Below the pieces are notes generated by a model. It did no database searches. It was not told the DNA's origin and saw only the letters and a list, made by a program, of their open reading frames with translations. Position numbers and translations under genes: made by a program. Source: an uncultured Bdellovibrio sp. (GTDB lineage: Bacteria; Bdellovibrionota; Bdellovibrionia; Bdellovibrionales; Bdellovibrionaceae). From it: a stretch of 18,069 nt of DNA. This document shows positions 8,125 to 15,212 of the stretch, in pieces (position 1 is the stretch's first letter; each line of letters starts with the position of its first letter). The DNA is taken from the NCBI GenBank assembly GCA_946480995.1, contig CAMLMF010000008.1, forward strand, positions 1-18,069, written 5' to 3'.

Positions 8125-8156
8125 ATATTACAGACCAAGGTCTAGAGCTTGCGCAA
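8125..8156 (-). promoter_or_regulatory. Possible promoter of the motor operon
   Basis: Between the synthetase gene and the channel gene the minus strand has TAATAT (8125-8130), preceded by TG-rich sequence. A TTGCGC (8151-8156) lies 20 bases upstream, longer than ideal. Transcription starting just downstream would give a leader of about 15-20 bases that still contains the GGGGGG ribosome binding site. The gene order requires a promoter in this 150-bp gap if the terminator at 8245-8272 works, but the exact boxes are uncertain. Confidence 0.25.
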
Positions 8157-8244
8157 GGCAAATGCTTAATGACACGGATCGGTATTAACAAAATCTTAAA
8201 AGAAATCTGTCGAGAATCGCATAGGACGGGAAGAATTCAGAATG

Positions 8245-8272
8245 AAAAGCCCATAAAGTGAACAACTTTATG
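8245..8272 (-). terminator. Likely intrinsic terminator of the glycyl-tRNA synthetase gene
   Basis: Seventeen bases after the synthetase stop, the minus strand has a perfect 8-bp inverted repeat, CATAAAGT and ACTTTATG, with a 5-base loop. It is followed by GGGCTTTTC, a short T-tract. The stem is AT-rich, so it may be weak. It separates the synthetase from the motor operon on the same strand. Confidence 0.5.
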
Positions 8273-8288
8273 AGCTCAGATCTATGGA

Positions 8289-9629
8289 CTACTTACTAAA
8301 AGTTTTTAGATTTTTAGTGATGTAATCGTTCAGTTCCGTCATCGGAACACGGTCTTGAGTCATCTTGTCGCGGTGACGAACTGTCACAGCTTGGTCATTA
8401 ATAGTGTCAAAATCCACTGTCACGCAATACGGCGTGCCAATTTCATCCTGACGACGATAACGCTTACCGATAGAAGCCGCCTCGTCATACGTGACATCAA
8501 AATCTTCTGCTAACATATCACGCACTTTATCGGCAATCGATGTCAGCTCCACTTTTTTAGAAAGAGGTAACACGGCTACTTTATAAGGAGCGATTTGTGG
8601 ATGCAGTCCTAAGACCACGCGCGTGTCTTCCTTACCCGCCTCATCCGTGGTGATTTCTTCGCGATAAGCATCACACAAGAAAGCCAAGAACAAACGATCA
8701 CAACCCACCGCCGTTTCAATCACGTACGGGATGTATTTTTCTTTGTTCGCTTCGTCGAAATACTCAAGGTTTTTGCCCGAGAACTTCGAGTGCTGAGTTA
8801 AGTCAAAATCGGTGCGGTTATGAATACCTTCAAGTTCTGAAAAACCCATTGGGAATTTGTATTCAACGTCGACCGCGGCACGAGCATAATGCGCCAACTT
8901 GTCATGGTCTTTAAATTTCAAATTTTCTGGTTTGATACCGTACTTAATATAGAACGCCCAGCGTGTGTCTTTCCACTCTTTAAAGTATTGTTCGTCCGTA
9001 CCTGGCTTCACGAAATATTGCATTTCCATTTGTTCGAATTCACGCGTTCTAAAAATAAAATTCCCCGGCGTGATTTCGTTACGGAAAGACTTACCAATCG
9101 CCGCAATACCGAACGGGATTTTGTAACGAGATGCTTGCTGACAGTTTTGGAAGTTTACGAAGTGACCTTGCGCTGTTTCTGGACGCAAATAAACTACGCT
9201 GGCAGAGTCTTCCAACGGACCCATGTGGGTTTTAAACATAAGGTTGAAATTGCGCTCTTCAGAAAGATTTTTGCTGCCGCAATTAGGACATTTTTTTTCG
9301 TTGATATACGAATCTGTGTTGTCGGCGCGAAAGCGTGTTTTACACTCTTTACAGTCCACCAAAGGATCACTGAAACCGTCGACGTGGCCTGAAGCTTTCC
9401 ACACCGTTGGATGCATTAAAATCGCGGCATCTAGACCGACGATATCAGATCTGCGAGTCATGGCATTCCACCATGCTCTTTTCACGTTCAGCTTCATCAA
9501 AGAGCCCAAAGGACCGTAGTCCCAACAACTGCCAAGACCTCCGTAAATTTCGCTGGATTGAAATACAAAACCACGACGTTTGCTAAGGGAAACCAACGTA
9601 TTTAGATCTTCACAATGCTTAATTTTCAT
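8289..9629 (-). CDS. glyQS: Glycyl-tRNA synthetase, dimeric (alpha2) type
   Basis: A 446-aa class II aminoacyl-tRNA synthetase that charges tRNA-Gly in the cytoplasm. It has the N-terminal block typical of the homodimeric enzyme ([18 protein letters not shown], residues 25-42). A zinc-binding insert has cysteines 93, 96, 114 and 117. Motif 2 is [18 protein letters not shown] (residues 183-200), and a motif 3 region contains [10 protein letters not shown]. The C-terminal anticodon-binding domain (about 350-446) includes [11 protein letters not shown]. Length and motifs match the eukaryote/archaea-like dimeric form (HAMAP type 2, also called glyS), not the alpha2-beta2 enzyme of most proteobacteria. 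The ATG has GGAG eight bases upstream. It is transcribed alone, with a likely promoter at 9666-9694 and a terminator at 8245-8272. Confidence 0.96.
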   Translation of the reverse strand: MKIKHCEDLNTLVSLSKRRGFVFQSSEIYGGLGSCWDYGPLGSLMKLNVKRAWWNAMTRRSDIVGLDAAILMHPTVWKASGHVDGFSDPLVDCKECKTRFRADNTDSYINEKKCPNCGSKNLSEERNFNLMFKTHMGPLEDSASVVYLRPETAQGHFVNFQNCQQASRYKIPFGIAAIGKSFRNEITPGNFIFRTREFEQMEMQYFVKPGTDEQYFKEWKDTRWAFYIKYGIKPENLKFKDHDKLAHYARAAVDVEYKFPMGFSELEGIHNRTDFDLTQHSKFSGKNLEYFDEANKEKYIPYVIETAVGCDRLFLAFLCDAYREEITTDEAGKEDTRVVLGLHPQIAPYKVAVLPLSKKVELTSIADKVRDMLAEDFDVTYDEAASIGKRYRRQDEIGTPYCVTVDFDTINDQAVTVRHRDKMTQDRVPMTELNDYITKNLKTFSK

Positions 9630-9665
9630 GCTCGAGCTCCAAAGGTGAAAAAACGGACAACAGTA

Positions 9666-9694
9666 TGGTTACACTTGGGTCTAGAACCAGTCAA
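9666..9694 (-). promoter_or_regulatory. Likely promoter of the glycyl-tRNA synthetase gene
   Basis: On the minus strand, TTGACT (9689-9694) is followed after exactly 17 bases by TAACCA (9666-9671). The -35 box matches the sigma-70 consensus at five of six positions, while the -10 box is weaker. Transcription would begin about 30 bases before the ATG, leaving room for the GGAG ribosome binding site. Confidence 0.4.
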
Positions 9695-9745
9695 GAAATG
9701 GGGGCCTGACTTGATCTCAGACGAGCCCTCGAGGATGCTATATTT

Positions 9746-10117
9746 ATGCAGTGCAACCGAAAAAGGTACGGCGTACCTCAAAATCTTATCGCCTCCATAA
9801 GCTTTGTTTTGCTTTTGCCCCACGCTTTGGCGGAGTCGGTGACGACCTTCGTGACCAACGAAGACAAAGTCCGCGAAGAGATGATTACAATTTCGCGCGA
9901 ATTAGGCGTTACCTGCACTGAATGTCATAGCGTTCAGAACTTTAAAAGCGATTCCAAACAGTCCTTTAAAGTTGGCAAAGAGCACATGAAGCTGACTCAA
10001 ATGCTGAAAGAAAATGGCTTTGATGGCAAAAAAGGTCCCGCGGCCACTTGCTATATGTGTCATCGCGGCAAACTTCGTCCTGACTATAAAGAGCCGGCAT
10101 CCCAAAAAGCGCAATAA
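9746..10117 (+). CDS. Small secreted diheme cytochrome c, reaction-centre-cytochrome-like
   Basis: A 123-aa protein with a signal peptide whose basic N-region contains RKR, a hydrophobic core (LIASISFVLLLP) and a cut after HALA (residue 29). The mature part of about 94 residues has two covalent heme sites: CTECH (57-61) and CYMCH (102-106). The pattern ELGVTCTECH, then a helix KEHMKLTQML, then TCYMCHRGKLRPDY, resembles one half of the tetraheme cytochrome subunit of photosynthetic reaction centres (CytoC_RC family). There Met residues in the helix before each CxxCH ligate the heme; Met46 and Met81 or Met86 are candidates here. It is likely a periplasmic electron carrier, with partner unknown. 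The ATG at 9746 has GAGG 11 bases upstream, a long spacing, and no better start exists in frame before the signal peptide. It is divergent from the synthetase gene. Confidence 0.85.
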   Translation: MQCNRKRYGVPQNLIASISFVLLLPHALAESVTTFVTNEDKVREEMITISRELGVTCTECHSVQNFKSDSKQSFKVGKEHMKLTQMLKENGFDGKKGPAATCYMCHRGKLRPDYKEPASQKAQ

Positions 10118-10145
10118 CAAGTTCTGCCCCCTAAAGATGATAACG

Positions 10146-10173
10146 TTGATCTCTAAGTTGAATTAAGTAAGAT
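10146..10173 (+). promoter_or_regulatory. Possible promoter of the RND transporter gene
   Basis: TTGATC (10146-10151) and TAAGAT (10168-10173) are 16 bases apart, each matching four of six sigma-70 consensus positions. Transcription would start near 10180, inside the left arm of the inverted repeat at 10173-10197. If so, that repeat would act as a DNA operator rather than an RNA hairpin. Confidence 0.3.
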
Positions 10174-10197
10174 AAGTCCTCCAACGGAGAGGACTTA
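10173..10197 (+). promoter_or_regulatory. Perfect inverted repeat enclosing the RND gene ribosome binding site
   Basis: TAAGTCCTC (10173-10181) and GAGGACTTA (10189-10197) are exact reverse complements separated by seven bases (CAACGGA), and the ATG follows one base later. The Shine-Dalgarno sequence GGAGAGG (10186-10192) lies in the loop and right arm. In an RNA containing both arms, the ribosome site would be paired. As DNA, the repeat could be an operator. Confidence 0.6.
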
Positions 10198-10198
10198 C

Positions 10199-13100
10199 AT
10201 GAACTTGATCGACCTTTCTATCCGACGCCCCGTTTTTGCTTGGGTGTTAATGTTTGCCCTGATTGTTTTTGGTGCCATTTGCATGAATCGCATGGGCATC
10301 AGTCAACTTCCCGATGTGGACTTCCCGATCGTCAGTGTTTCCGTCAGTTATGAAGGGGCCGCCCCCGAGGTTGTCGAAGCGGAACTTATTGATCCTATCG
10401 AAGAACGTCTGTTGGCGATTGAAGGTATCAAAGAAATGCGCTCTTCGGCGCGCCAAGGTTCCGGCAGCGTCACTTTAGAGTTCGATATCAATCGCAACGT
10501 TGACGTGGTTCTGCAAGAAGTGCAAACAGCCTTAGGACAAATGCGCATGCCCCCAGGCGTGGATCCCGCCACCGTCCGAAAACAAAATCCCGAGGAAGAT
10601 CCAATCATCATCGTCTCTGTTTACGGCGATGCACCTTTGCGCGAAATGCTGAATTGGACTGATAATTTTCTGTTGGATCAAATCCGCTTTTTACCAGGCG
10701 TGGGCGAGGTCAGCATCGGCGGCTTCAGTCAAAGAAATCTGCGCGTGTGGCTGGATACAAAAAAGTTAGCAGATCTTTATTTGACCGTGGGAGATGTTGT
10801 CTCGGCCCTGTCGACTCAACATCTGGAAAGTGCCGCCGGGCAGTTTACTGAAGACAAACGTGAACTGCGTGTGCGTTGGCTGGGTGAAGCCAGCTCTGTC
10901 GATCAGGTTAAAAACATTCAAATCCTGCGTCGCGGGGGACAGCGTATTTACGATCGTGGCATTTACCTGCGTGATGTTGCCACGGTTGAAGATGGCCTTT
11001 CCGACATTCGCCGTGTCGCGCGCGTGGACGGCCAACAAGCCGTGGCCATGCAGATTCGTAAACAGCGTGGCACCAACGAAGTGACCGTCGCCAAAACCGT
11101 CCACGCCAAAATGGATGAAATCAAAGATCGCTTTCCCGCAGGTTTCAAATACCGCGTAAACGTCGACTATACACGTTCGACGGAAGCCACGGTGAATCTG
11201 ACGATTGAAAAACTTTGGGTGGCGGCTCTTATCACGATCCTGATTTGCTTTTTATTCTTGGGCAGTATTCCAGCTGCCATTAATATTTTATTTTCAATCC
11301 CGACGTCTATTGTCGGTACGTTTATTATTTTATATTTCTCGGGCTTTACTTTAAATCTGTTCACGCTTTTAGCTTTGACACTGTCGATTTCAATCGTGGT
11401 CGACGATGCGATTATGTTACTTGAAAATATCGTCCGCCACTATCGCATGGGTAAGGGCTCTGCCAAAGCAGCCTCTGATGGAGCCAAAGAGGTGTTGCCT
11501 GCTGCTATCGCGGCGACTTTGGCCGTTGTCGCCGTTTTCTTGCCTGTCGTATTCATGGACGGCATCATCGGAAAATTCTTTTTCCAATTTGGTGTGACCA
11601 TGAGTGCCGCCGTGCTAATTTCGTTACTAGAAGCAGTGACTATCACGCCCATGCGTGCCGCTGCTTTCTTAAGTAGTGAACCTAAGGTTTCAAAACTAGA
11701 ACATCGCTTGGATGTTATTTTTGAAAACCTGTCACACTCCTACCAAAAAATCTTACGGGGAACATTGCTCTGGAAAGGCACGATTGTTGTCGCTTCTTTG
11801 GCGTTTTTTATTGTTTCCATGTTCTTAATCACCAAGGTTCGTCAAGAGTTCGTGCCAGCCCAGGATCAGGATTTGATTGTGGTCTCAGGGCAAACTCCTC
11901 CGGGCACTTCGCTTGAAGCCACCAGTGAAAAGGCCAAAGAGCTTGAAGCCATCCTCGCTAAAAACCCCGCAGTGGCGGGATTCTTTGTTTCCGTCGGTGG
12001 CGGCGGTGGTGGGTCCAGCGTCAATCAGGTCTTCATGCCGGTGTCGCTGATTTCTCGAGATAAGCGCACCAAGCATCACACCGAAGTGATGAATGAGTTG
12101 CGCCAAGAGTTTAAAAAATTAAAAGGCATGCGCGTGACCATGCGGGATATTTCAGCCCGAAATCTTTCTTCGGGACGCCAAAATCCCTTGGCCATCAACT
12201 TGCGCGGGCCGGATTTAAAAGTTTTGCAGCAAAAATCTGAGGAACTGATGGAGCGTCTGCAAAAAGAAAACTTGGCTGTGGATTTAGACACGGATTTTCG
12301 TTCAGGCATTCCCGAGCTTGTACTGACTCCGAATCGCGAAGCAATGGCCGCGCGCGGAGTGTCCGTTGAAGACGTTGGGCAAGTTCTTTCTGCTGGCGTC
12401 GGAGGTCTTCGTCAAGGTCGCTACACTGCGGACGGAAGACGCTATGACATTCGTTTTAAAATCAAAGAAGAACTGATCCGCAAACCTGAAGACTTTAACA
12501 AGCTTTATGTGCGCAACAACTTCGGCAATTTGATTCCGCTTTCGCAATTGGTGCACATCAAAGAGGCCAACGCCATTCAAGGAATCAGCCGGGTCAATCG
12601 TCAGCGCGCTATTTCAGTTTTCGGCAACTTGGCCCCGGGGCAATCTCAGGCAAAAGTGTTAGAGCGCACTAGTGCTATTGCGAAGGAAATTTTACCCACG
12701 GGATATTCCTACGCTTTGGAAGGTGCGTCCGCGGGATTTGCGGACTCATTTAAAAGTTTGTATTCGGCCTTGCTGGTCGGAATCTTGGTTGCTTACTTGA
12801 TTCTTGCCGTGCAATTTAATTCATTCATCCATCCGATTTCAGTCCTTGTGGCCCTGCCCTTTAGCGTGAGCGGCGCTTTAGTGGCCTTGTGGATGTTCGA
12901 TGTGTCGTTAAATCTGTTCAGCTTTATCGGTCTTATTGTCTTAATGGGTATTGCAAAGAAAAATTCGATTTTGTTAGTCGAGTTCACGAACCAAATGCGC
13001 AACAAAGAAGCTAAAAGCATTCATCAGGCTTTGGTGGATGCCTGCCCCGTGCGGCTTCGTCCGATCTTAATGACTTCGGTTGCAACTGTGGCAGCAGCGA

Positions 13101-13267
13101 CCCCTCTGGTATTGGGATCTGGCATTGGCGCAGAAACTCGTTTGCCGATGGGCCTTTCGATTATTGGCGGAACATTGGTTTCAACTTTGCTGACCTTGTT
13201 CGTGGTTCCGGCTTTGTATTTAACCTTGTCACGATTTGAAAGCACAAAAAAAGAGGTGGAGCTTTAA
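10199..13267 (+). CDS. RND-family efflux transporter, AcrB/HAE1-like inner membrane pump
   Basis: A complete 1022-aa RND permease, close to the usual 1,020-1,050 residues. The N-terminus MNLIDLSIRRPVFAWVL is typical of the HAE1 branch. TM1 is followed by a large periplasmic loop (about 30-335), a block of helices 2-6 (about 338-485), TM7 near 525-545, a second large loop with a glycine run near 600, and helices 8-12 from about 855 onward. The proton-relay acids are present in TM4 (VVDDAI, Asp402 and Asp403), as is the TM10 lysine (GIAKKNSILLVEF, Lys921). It would export hydrophobic or amphiphilic compounds using the proton gradient. No membrane-fusion protein or TolC-type gene lies beside it, so its partners must be encoded elsewhere. 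GGAGAGG precedes the ATG. The 3' end meets the pilin-like operon convergently. The substrate cannot be told from sequence. Confidence 0.94.
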   Translation: MNLIDLSIRRPVFAWVLMFALIVFGAICMNRMGISQLPDVDFPIVSVSVSYEGAAPEVVEAELIDPIEERLLAIEGIKEMRSSARQGSGSVTLEFDINRNVDVVLQEVQTALGQMRMPPGVDPATVRKQNPEEDPIIIVSVYGDAPLREMLNWTDNFLLDQIRFLPGVGEVSIGGFSQRNLRVWLDTKKLADLYLTVGDVVSALSTQHLESAAGQFTEDKRELRVRWLGEASSVDQVKNIQILRRGGQRIYDRGIYLRDVATVEDGLSDIRRVARVDGQQAVAMQIRKQRGTNEVTVAKTVHAKMDEIKDRFPAGFKYRVNVDYTRSTEATVNLTIEKLWVAALITILICFLFLGSIPAAINILFSIPTSIVGTFIILYFSGFTLNLFTLLALTLSISIVVDDAIMLLENIVRHYRMGKGSAKAASDGAKEVLPAAIAATLAVVAVFLPVVFMDGIIGKFFFQFGVTMSAAVLISLLEAVTITPMRAAAFLSSEPKVSKLEHRLDVIFENLSHSYQKILRGTLLWKGTIVVASLAFFIVSMFLITKVRQEFVPAQDQDLIVVSGQTPPGTSLEATSEKAKELEAILAKNPAVAGFFVSVGGGGGGSSVNQVFMPVSLISRDKRTKHHTEVMNELRQEFKKLKGMRVTMRDISARNLSSGRQNPLAINLRGPDLKVLQQKSEELMERLQKENLAVDLDTDFRSGIPELVLTPNREAMAARGVSVEDVGQVLSAGVGGLRQGRYTADGRRYDIRFKIKEELIRKPEDFNKLYVRNNFGNLIPLSQLVHIKEANAIQGISRVNRQRAISVFGNLAPGQSQAKVLERTSAIAKEILPTGYSYALEGASAGFADSFKSLYSALLVGILVAYLILAVQFNSFIHPISVLVALPFSVSGALVALWMFDVSLNLFSFIGLIVLMGIAKKNSILLVEFTNQMRNKEAKSIHQALVDACPVRLRPILMTSVATVAAATPLVLGSGIGAETRLPMGLSIIGGTLVSTLLTLFVVPALYLTLSRFESTKKEVEL

Positions 13268-13276
13268 ATAAGCTCC
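13245..13276 (-). terminator. Likely intrinsic terminator of the pilin-like operon
   Basis: Just after the last pilin-like gene (stop at 13280) the minus strand has GGAGCTT and AAGCTCC, a perfect 7-bp stem with a 5-base loop (13258-13276). A run of seven T residues follows five bases later. The element lies inside the final codons of the convergent RND gene. The stem is symmetric, so it could also act on plus-strand transcripts, but no T-tract follows on that side. Confidence 0.5.
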
Positions 13277-13279
13277 CAC

Positions 13280-14455
13280 TTAGGCGCCACAATCGTTGGC
13301 GCCTCCCGTTTGCACGTCTACTCTTTCGCTGGTTCCATCTGAATATTCTATGATCGTGCCACTTTCCCACATACCACAACCCCCGACACACCCACTGCCC
13401 CAACAGTAAGGCGAGCTGGAGCGAATAGTTCTTGGCGGCGGTGATGGCGGCAAGATCACTGTTGGTGGCGGAACAACAACAGGGGGAGGAGCCACCACAA
13501 CAGGAGGAGGAACCACTGGCGGTGGATTCGGAGCAACGGGACCTGGATCCACTGGTTCTTCGGGAACATAAACAGGGGGTCTTGGTTTCGGCGGTGGCGG
13601 CATCACAGGCGTAGGAGTTGGTGTCGGGGTTGGCAATGGCAAAGTCACTGCGGGGCCCATTGCAAAAACATCGAAAGGATTGCGACGATCCACGCAGCTG
13701 CTTTGCAACACGTTGCCTTTTTCCCAGCTAAAACTTGCAACAAATTGAGTTACGTCACAATGAATATCTGAACTTTGAATTCTGTTGCAGGTCGTTTGCA
13801 TTGTGCCTGAATCAACCTCGTTTAGAAATTCTCCAGGTAAACAATCATTGGGAAGAGGCCGACAGATCGCTCGACCACCATTATCGAATCCAGCAAAAAA
13901 GGGTTTTGCAGAATCAATGCGCGCACAATCCAGTTGTGATTCCTGCAATAAATCATAAGAGATGGCTACGGAAACCGGTGTATCCATGATCGCAGCGTCA
14001 CCTCCCGAGTAGCGCAAAAAGAATTCATAATCCACGGCTTCTCTGCCCGAATTTAGAGTGCCAAAGGAATAGGGATTTGCAAAATCAATGGCCTCTGCTG
14101 TGCCGGCGTTATTTCGCATCAAAACCAAACCACAGCCCGAGGAGACGTGCGAACACGCAGTCCCCGGAACAGGCAACATACGAAACTTAGTCAAAACCTT
14201 AGAACGAATTCGACAACTGCTAGCGCCGCTCAATACATCACAAGACTGGTAACTCGCTGGATGCGAAAGTTCTGCGCGCAGCTGCAACTCAACCGTTGCA
14301 ATAAACGACCGAACACGGGCCACCTTAATAGATTGCAAGTGCACCTTAGTGATCTCTTGTACCGCAACCCCTAAGATAGCGACCATCCCCGCGGCGATCA
14401 TCACCCCGATAATTGCGGATCCTTGATTGTTTGATTTTTTAAAGAGTGCAAGCAC
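13280..14455 (-). CDS. Pilin-like protein with C-loop repeats, Pro-rich stalk and Cys tip
   Basis: A 391-aa protein from a GTG start at 14455, chosen because GGAGG lies five bases upstream; the nearby ATG at 14467 has no such site. A 12-residue basic leader (MLALFKKSNNQG) precedes a prepilin-like hydrophobic helix (SAIIGVMIAAGMVAILGVAV). Position +1 is Ser and +5 is Gly, not the usual Phe and Glu, as in GspK-like minor pseudopilins that lack Glu5. Residues 70-260 hold ten cysteines, including three loops at 177-198, 205-223 and 233-254; the first reads FFAGFDNGGRAIC. Residues 273-341 are a Pro/Val/Thr-rich stalk. A 50-residue tail carries Cys351, 356, 360 and 389. Total Cys is 14. The gene overlaps its upstream neighbour by 17 bp. 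It is probably a fibre-tip or surface subunit; the C-terminal architecture is not one I recognise. Confidence 0.8.
   Translation of the reverse strand: MLALFKKSNNQGSAIIGVMIAAGMVAILGVAVQEITKVHLQSIKVARVRSFIATVELQLRAELSHPASYQSCDVLSGASSCRIRSKVLTKFRMLPVPGTACSHVSSGCGLVLMRNNAGTAEAIDFANPYSFGTLNSGREAVDYEFFLRYSGGDAAIMDTPVSVAISYDLLQESQLDCARIDSAKPFFAGFDNGGRAICRPLPNDCLPGEFLNEVDSGTMQTTCNRIQSSDIHCDVTQFVASFSWEKGNVLQSSCVDRRNPFDVFAMGPAVTLPLPTPTPTPTPVMPPPPKPRPPVYVPEEPVDPGPVAPNPPPVVPPPVVVAPPPVVVPPPTVILPPSPPPRTIRSSSPYCWGSGCVGGCGMWESGTIIEYSDGTSERVDVQTGGANDCGA
13437..13640. repeat. Low-complexity Pro-rich coding repeat
   Basis: Degenerate short repeats of GGTGGCGG/GGAGG type (plus strand) encode the Pro/Val/Thr stalk (PTPTPTPTP, then PPPVV-type units) of the minus-strand pilin-like gene. 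The 3- to 12-base periodicity makes this stretch prone to length change between strains. Confidence 0.7.
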
Positions 14456-15212
14456 CGCTGCCTCCATACAAACTTGTCGCCGACACACCTTTGCTGCCGC
14501 AATTCATGTATACTGGGGACGGATGACACTCTTGAGGTGCGTCTTGACCAAAAGATTGCAAGGATAGCTCCGTCCCGCAATTTAAGTTATATTCTGGCAA
14601 GCCCCCACACTTCGCGCGTAAATTTTCATAGTCAATACCCGTGACAAATCGTCCCGCACTTGCACAACTAAAATCTAAGCTGCGCCGTTGATCTAATGCT
14701 CGTGCTGATAGGTATTTCGTGGTTCTCTGCGAACGCAGTTGTTGCGACCCCGTATAATTCGTTTGCAAGTCCACTTGCACGCGCTCACACTTACTGTCGC
14801 TGCTGCACTCAAACTTCACAGAAGCTGTGCGCTGAAACGGACATCGACTTTGTTCATCAGATGCACAAGGACCATTCACACCAAAATATGAATTAAGAAC
14901 AATTTTTCCATCAGAATCCATCGGCATTAAAACCTGATTATGTAAAGATCGACATGAACTCCCACGGTCTTGAAAGCATGCATAGGCCTGAGGATGTTGA
15001 TCTAAAAACAATTTCTTTAAATGCTTCTGATTACTTAAAATTTGCAGACCTTCCAGATGCAGAAAATCCACCTGAGCCTGTAAATTTACTTTGGCCTTAT
15101 CTTTAGAAATCTGAAAGATAACCGTCGTCGTCGCCAACATCACACCCGTTGATATAAGCAAGGCCACCAAAGTACCAATTAAATTAAAAGCTCCCCGTGA
15201 TGAATTTATCAT
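14439..15212 (-). CDS. Pilin-like protein, cysteine-rich, non-canonical processing site
   Basis: A 257-aa protein from ATG 15212, which overlaps the previous stop as ATGA and has GGGAG seven bases upstream. Further upstream in-frame codons would place a Cys-rich shadow of the neighbouring gene in front. The N-terminus MINSSRGAFNLIGTLVALLI resembles a prepilin, but FNLIG stands where FTLIE is usual, with Ala at -1 and Gly at +5. The hydrophobic helix runs to about residue 33 and is followed by a charged amphipathic helix (ISKDKAKVNLQAQVDFLHLE), as in PilW/GspJ-like minor pilins. It has 12 cysteines from residue 79 on. Two C-loops (183-202 and 212-229) share the motif RFVTGIDYENLRAKC with the sister proteins. 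It ends GGSGACTL. It is probably a minor pilin or pseudopilin stabilised by disulfides. Confidence 0.8.
   Translation of the reverse strand: MINSSRGAFNLIGTLVALLISTGVMLATTTVIFQISKDKAKVNLQAQVDFLHLEGLQILSNQKHLKKLFLDQHPQAYACFQDRGSSCRSLHNQVLMPMDSDGKIVLNSYFGVNGPCASDEQSRCPFQRTASVKFECSSDSKCERVQVDLQTNYTGSQQLRSQRTTKYLSARALDQRRSLDFSCASAGRFVTGIDYENLRAKCGGLPEYNLNCGTELSLQSFGQDAPQECHPSPVYMNCGSKGVSATSLYGGSGACTL

Noticed and set aside
8103..8138. Upstream in-frame start for the TolQ/ExbB-like gene
   Set aside because: No ribosome binding site precedes it, while ATG 8102 has GGGGGG eight bases upstream and gives the normal family N-terminus.
9727..9734. Palindrome CCTCGAGG near the cytochrome start, with a second CTCGAG by the synthetase start
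   Set aside because: It is too short and the context differs, so it is consistent with chance.
9736..9744. Extended -10 promoter TGCTATATT before the cytochrome gene
   Set aside because: It would start transcription downstream of the only usable start codon at 9746, so it cannot serve that gene as called.
13282..13304. Perfect 8-bp GC-rich inverted repeat (AGGCGCCA/TGGCGCCT)
   Set aside because: It lies in the last codons of the pilin-like gene with no T-tract on either strand. It may add to termination but is not called as a terminator.
13432..13614. Plus-strand ORF in the Pro-rich region
   Set aside because: It is the antisense shadow of a low-complexity repeat, with Glu/Gln-rich composition and no ribosome site.
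14456..14488. ATG 14488 or 14467 as start of the third pilin-like gene
   Set aside because: Neither has a ribosome site. GTG 14455 has GGAGG five bases upstream and yields a compact basic leader.
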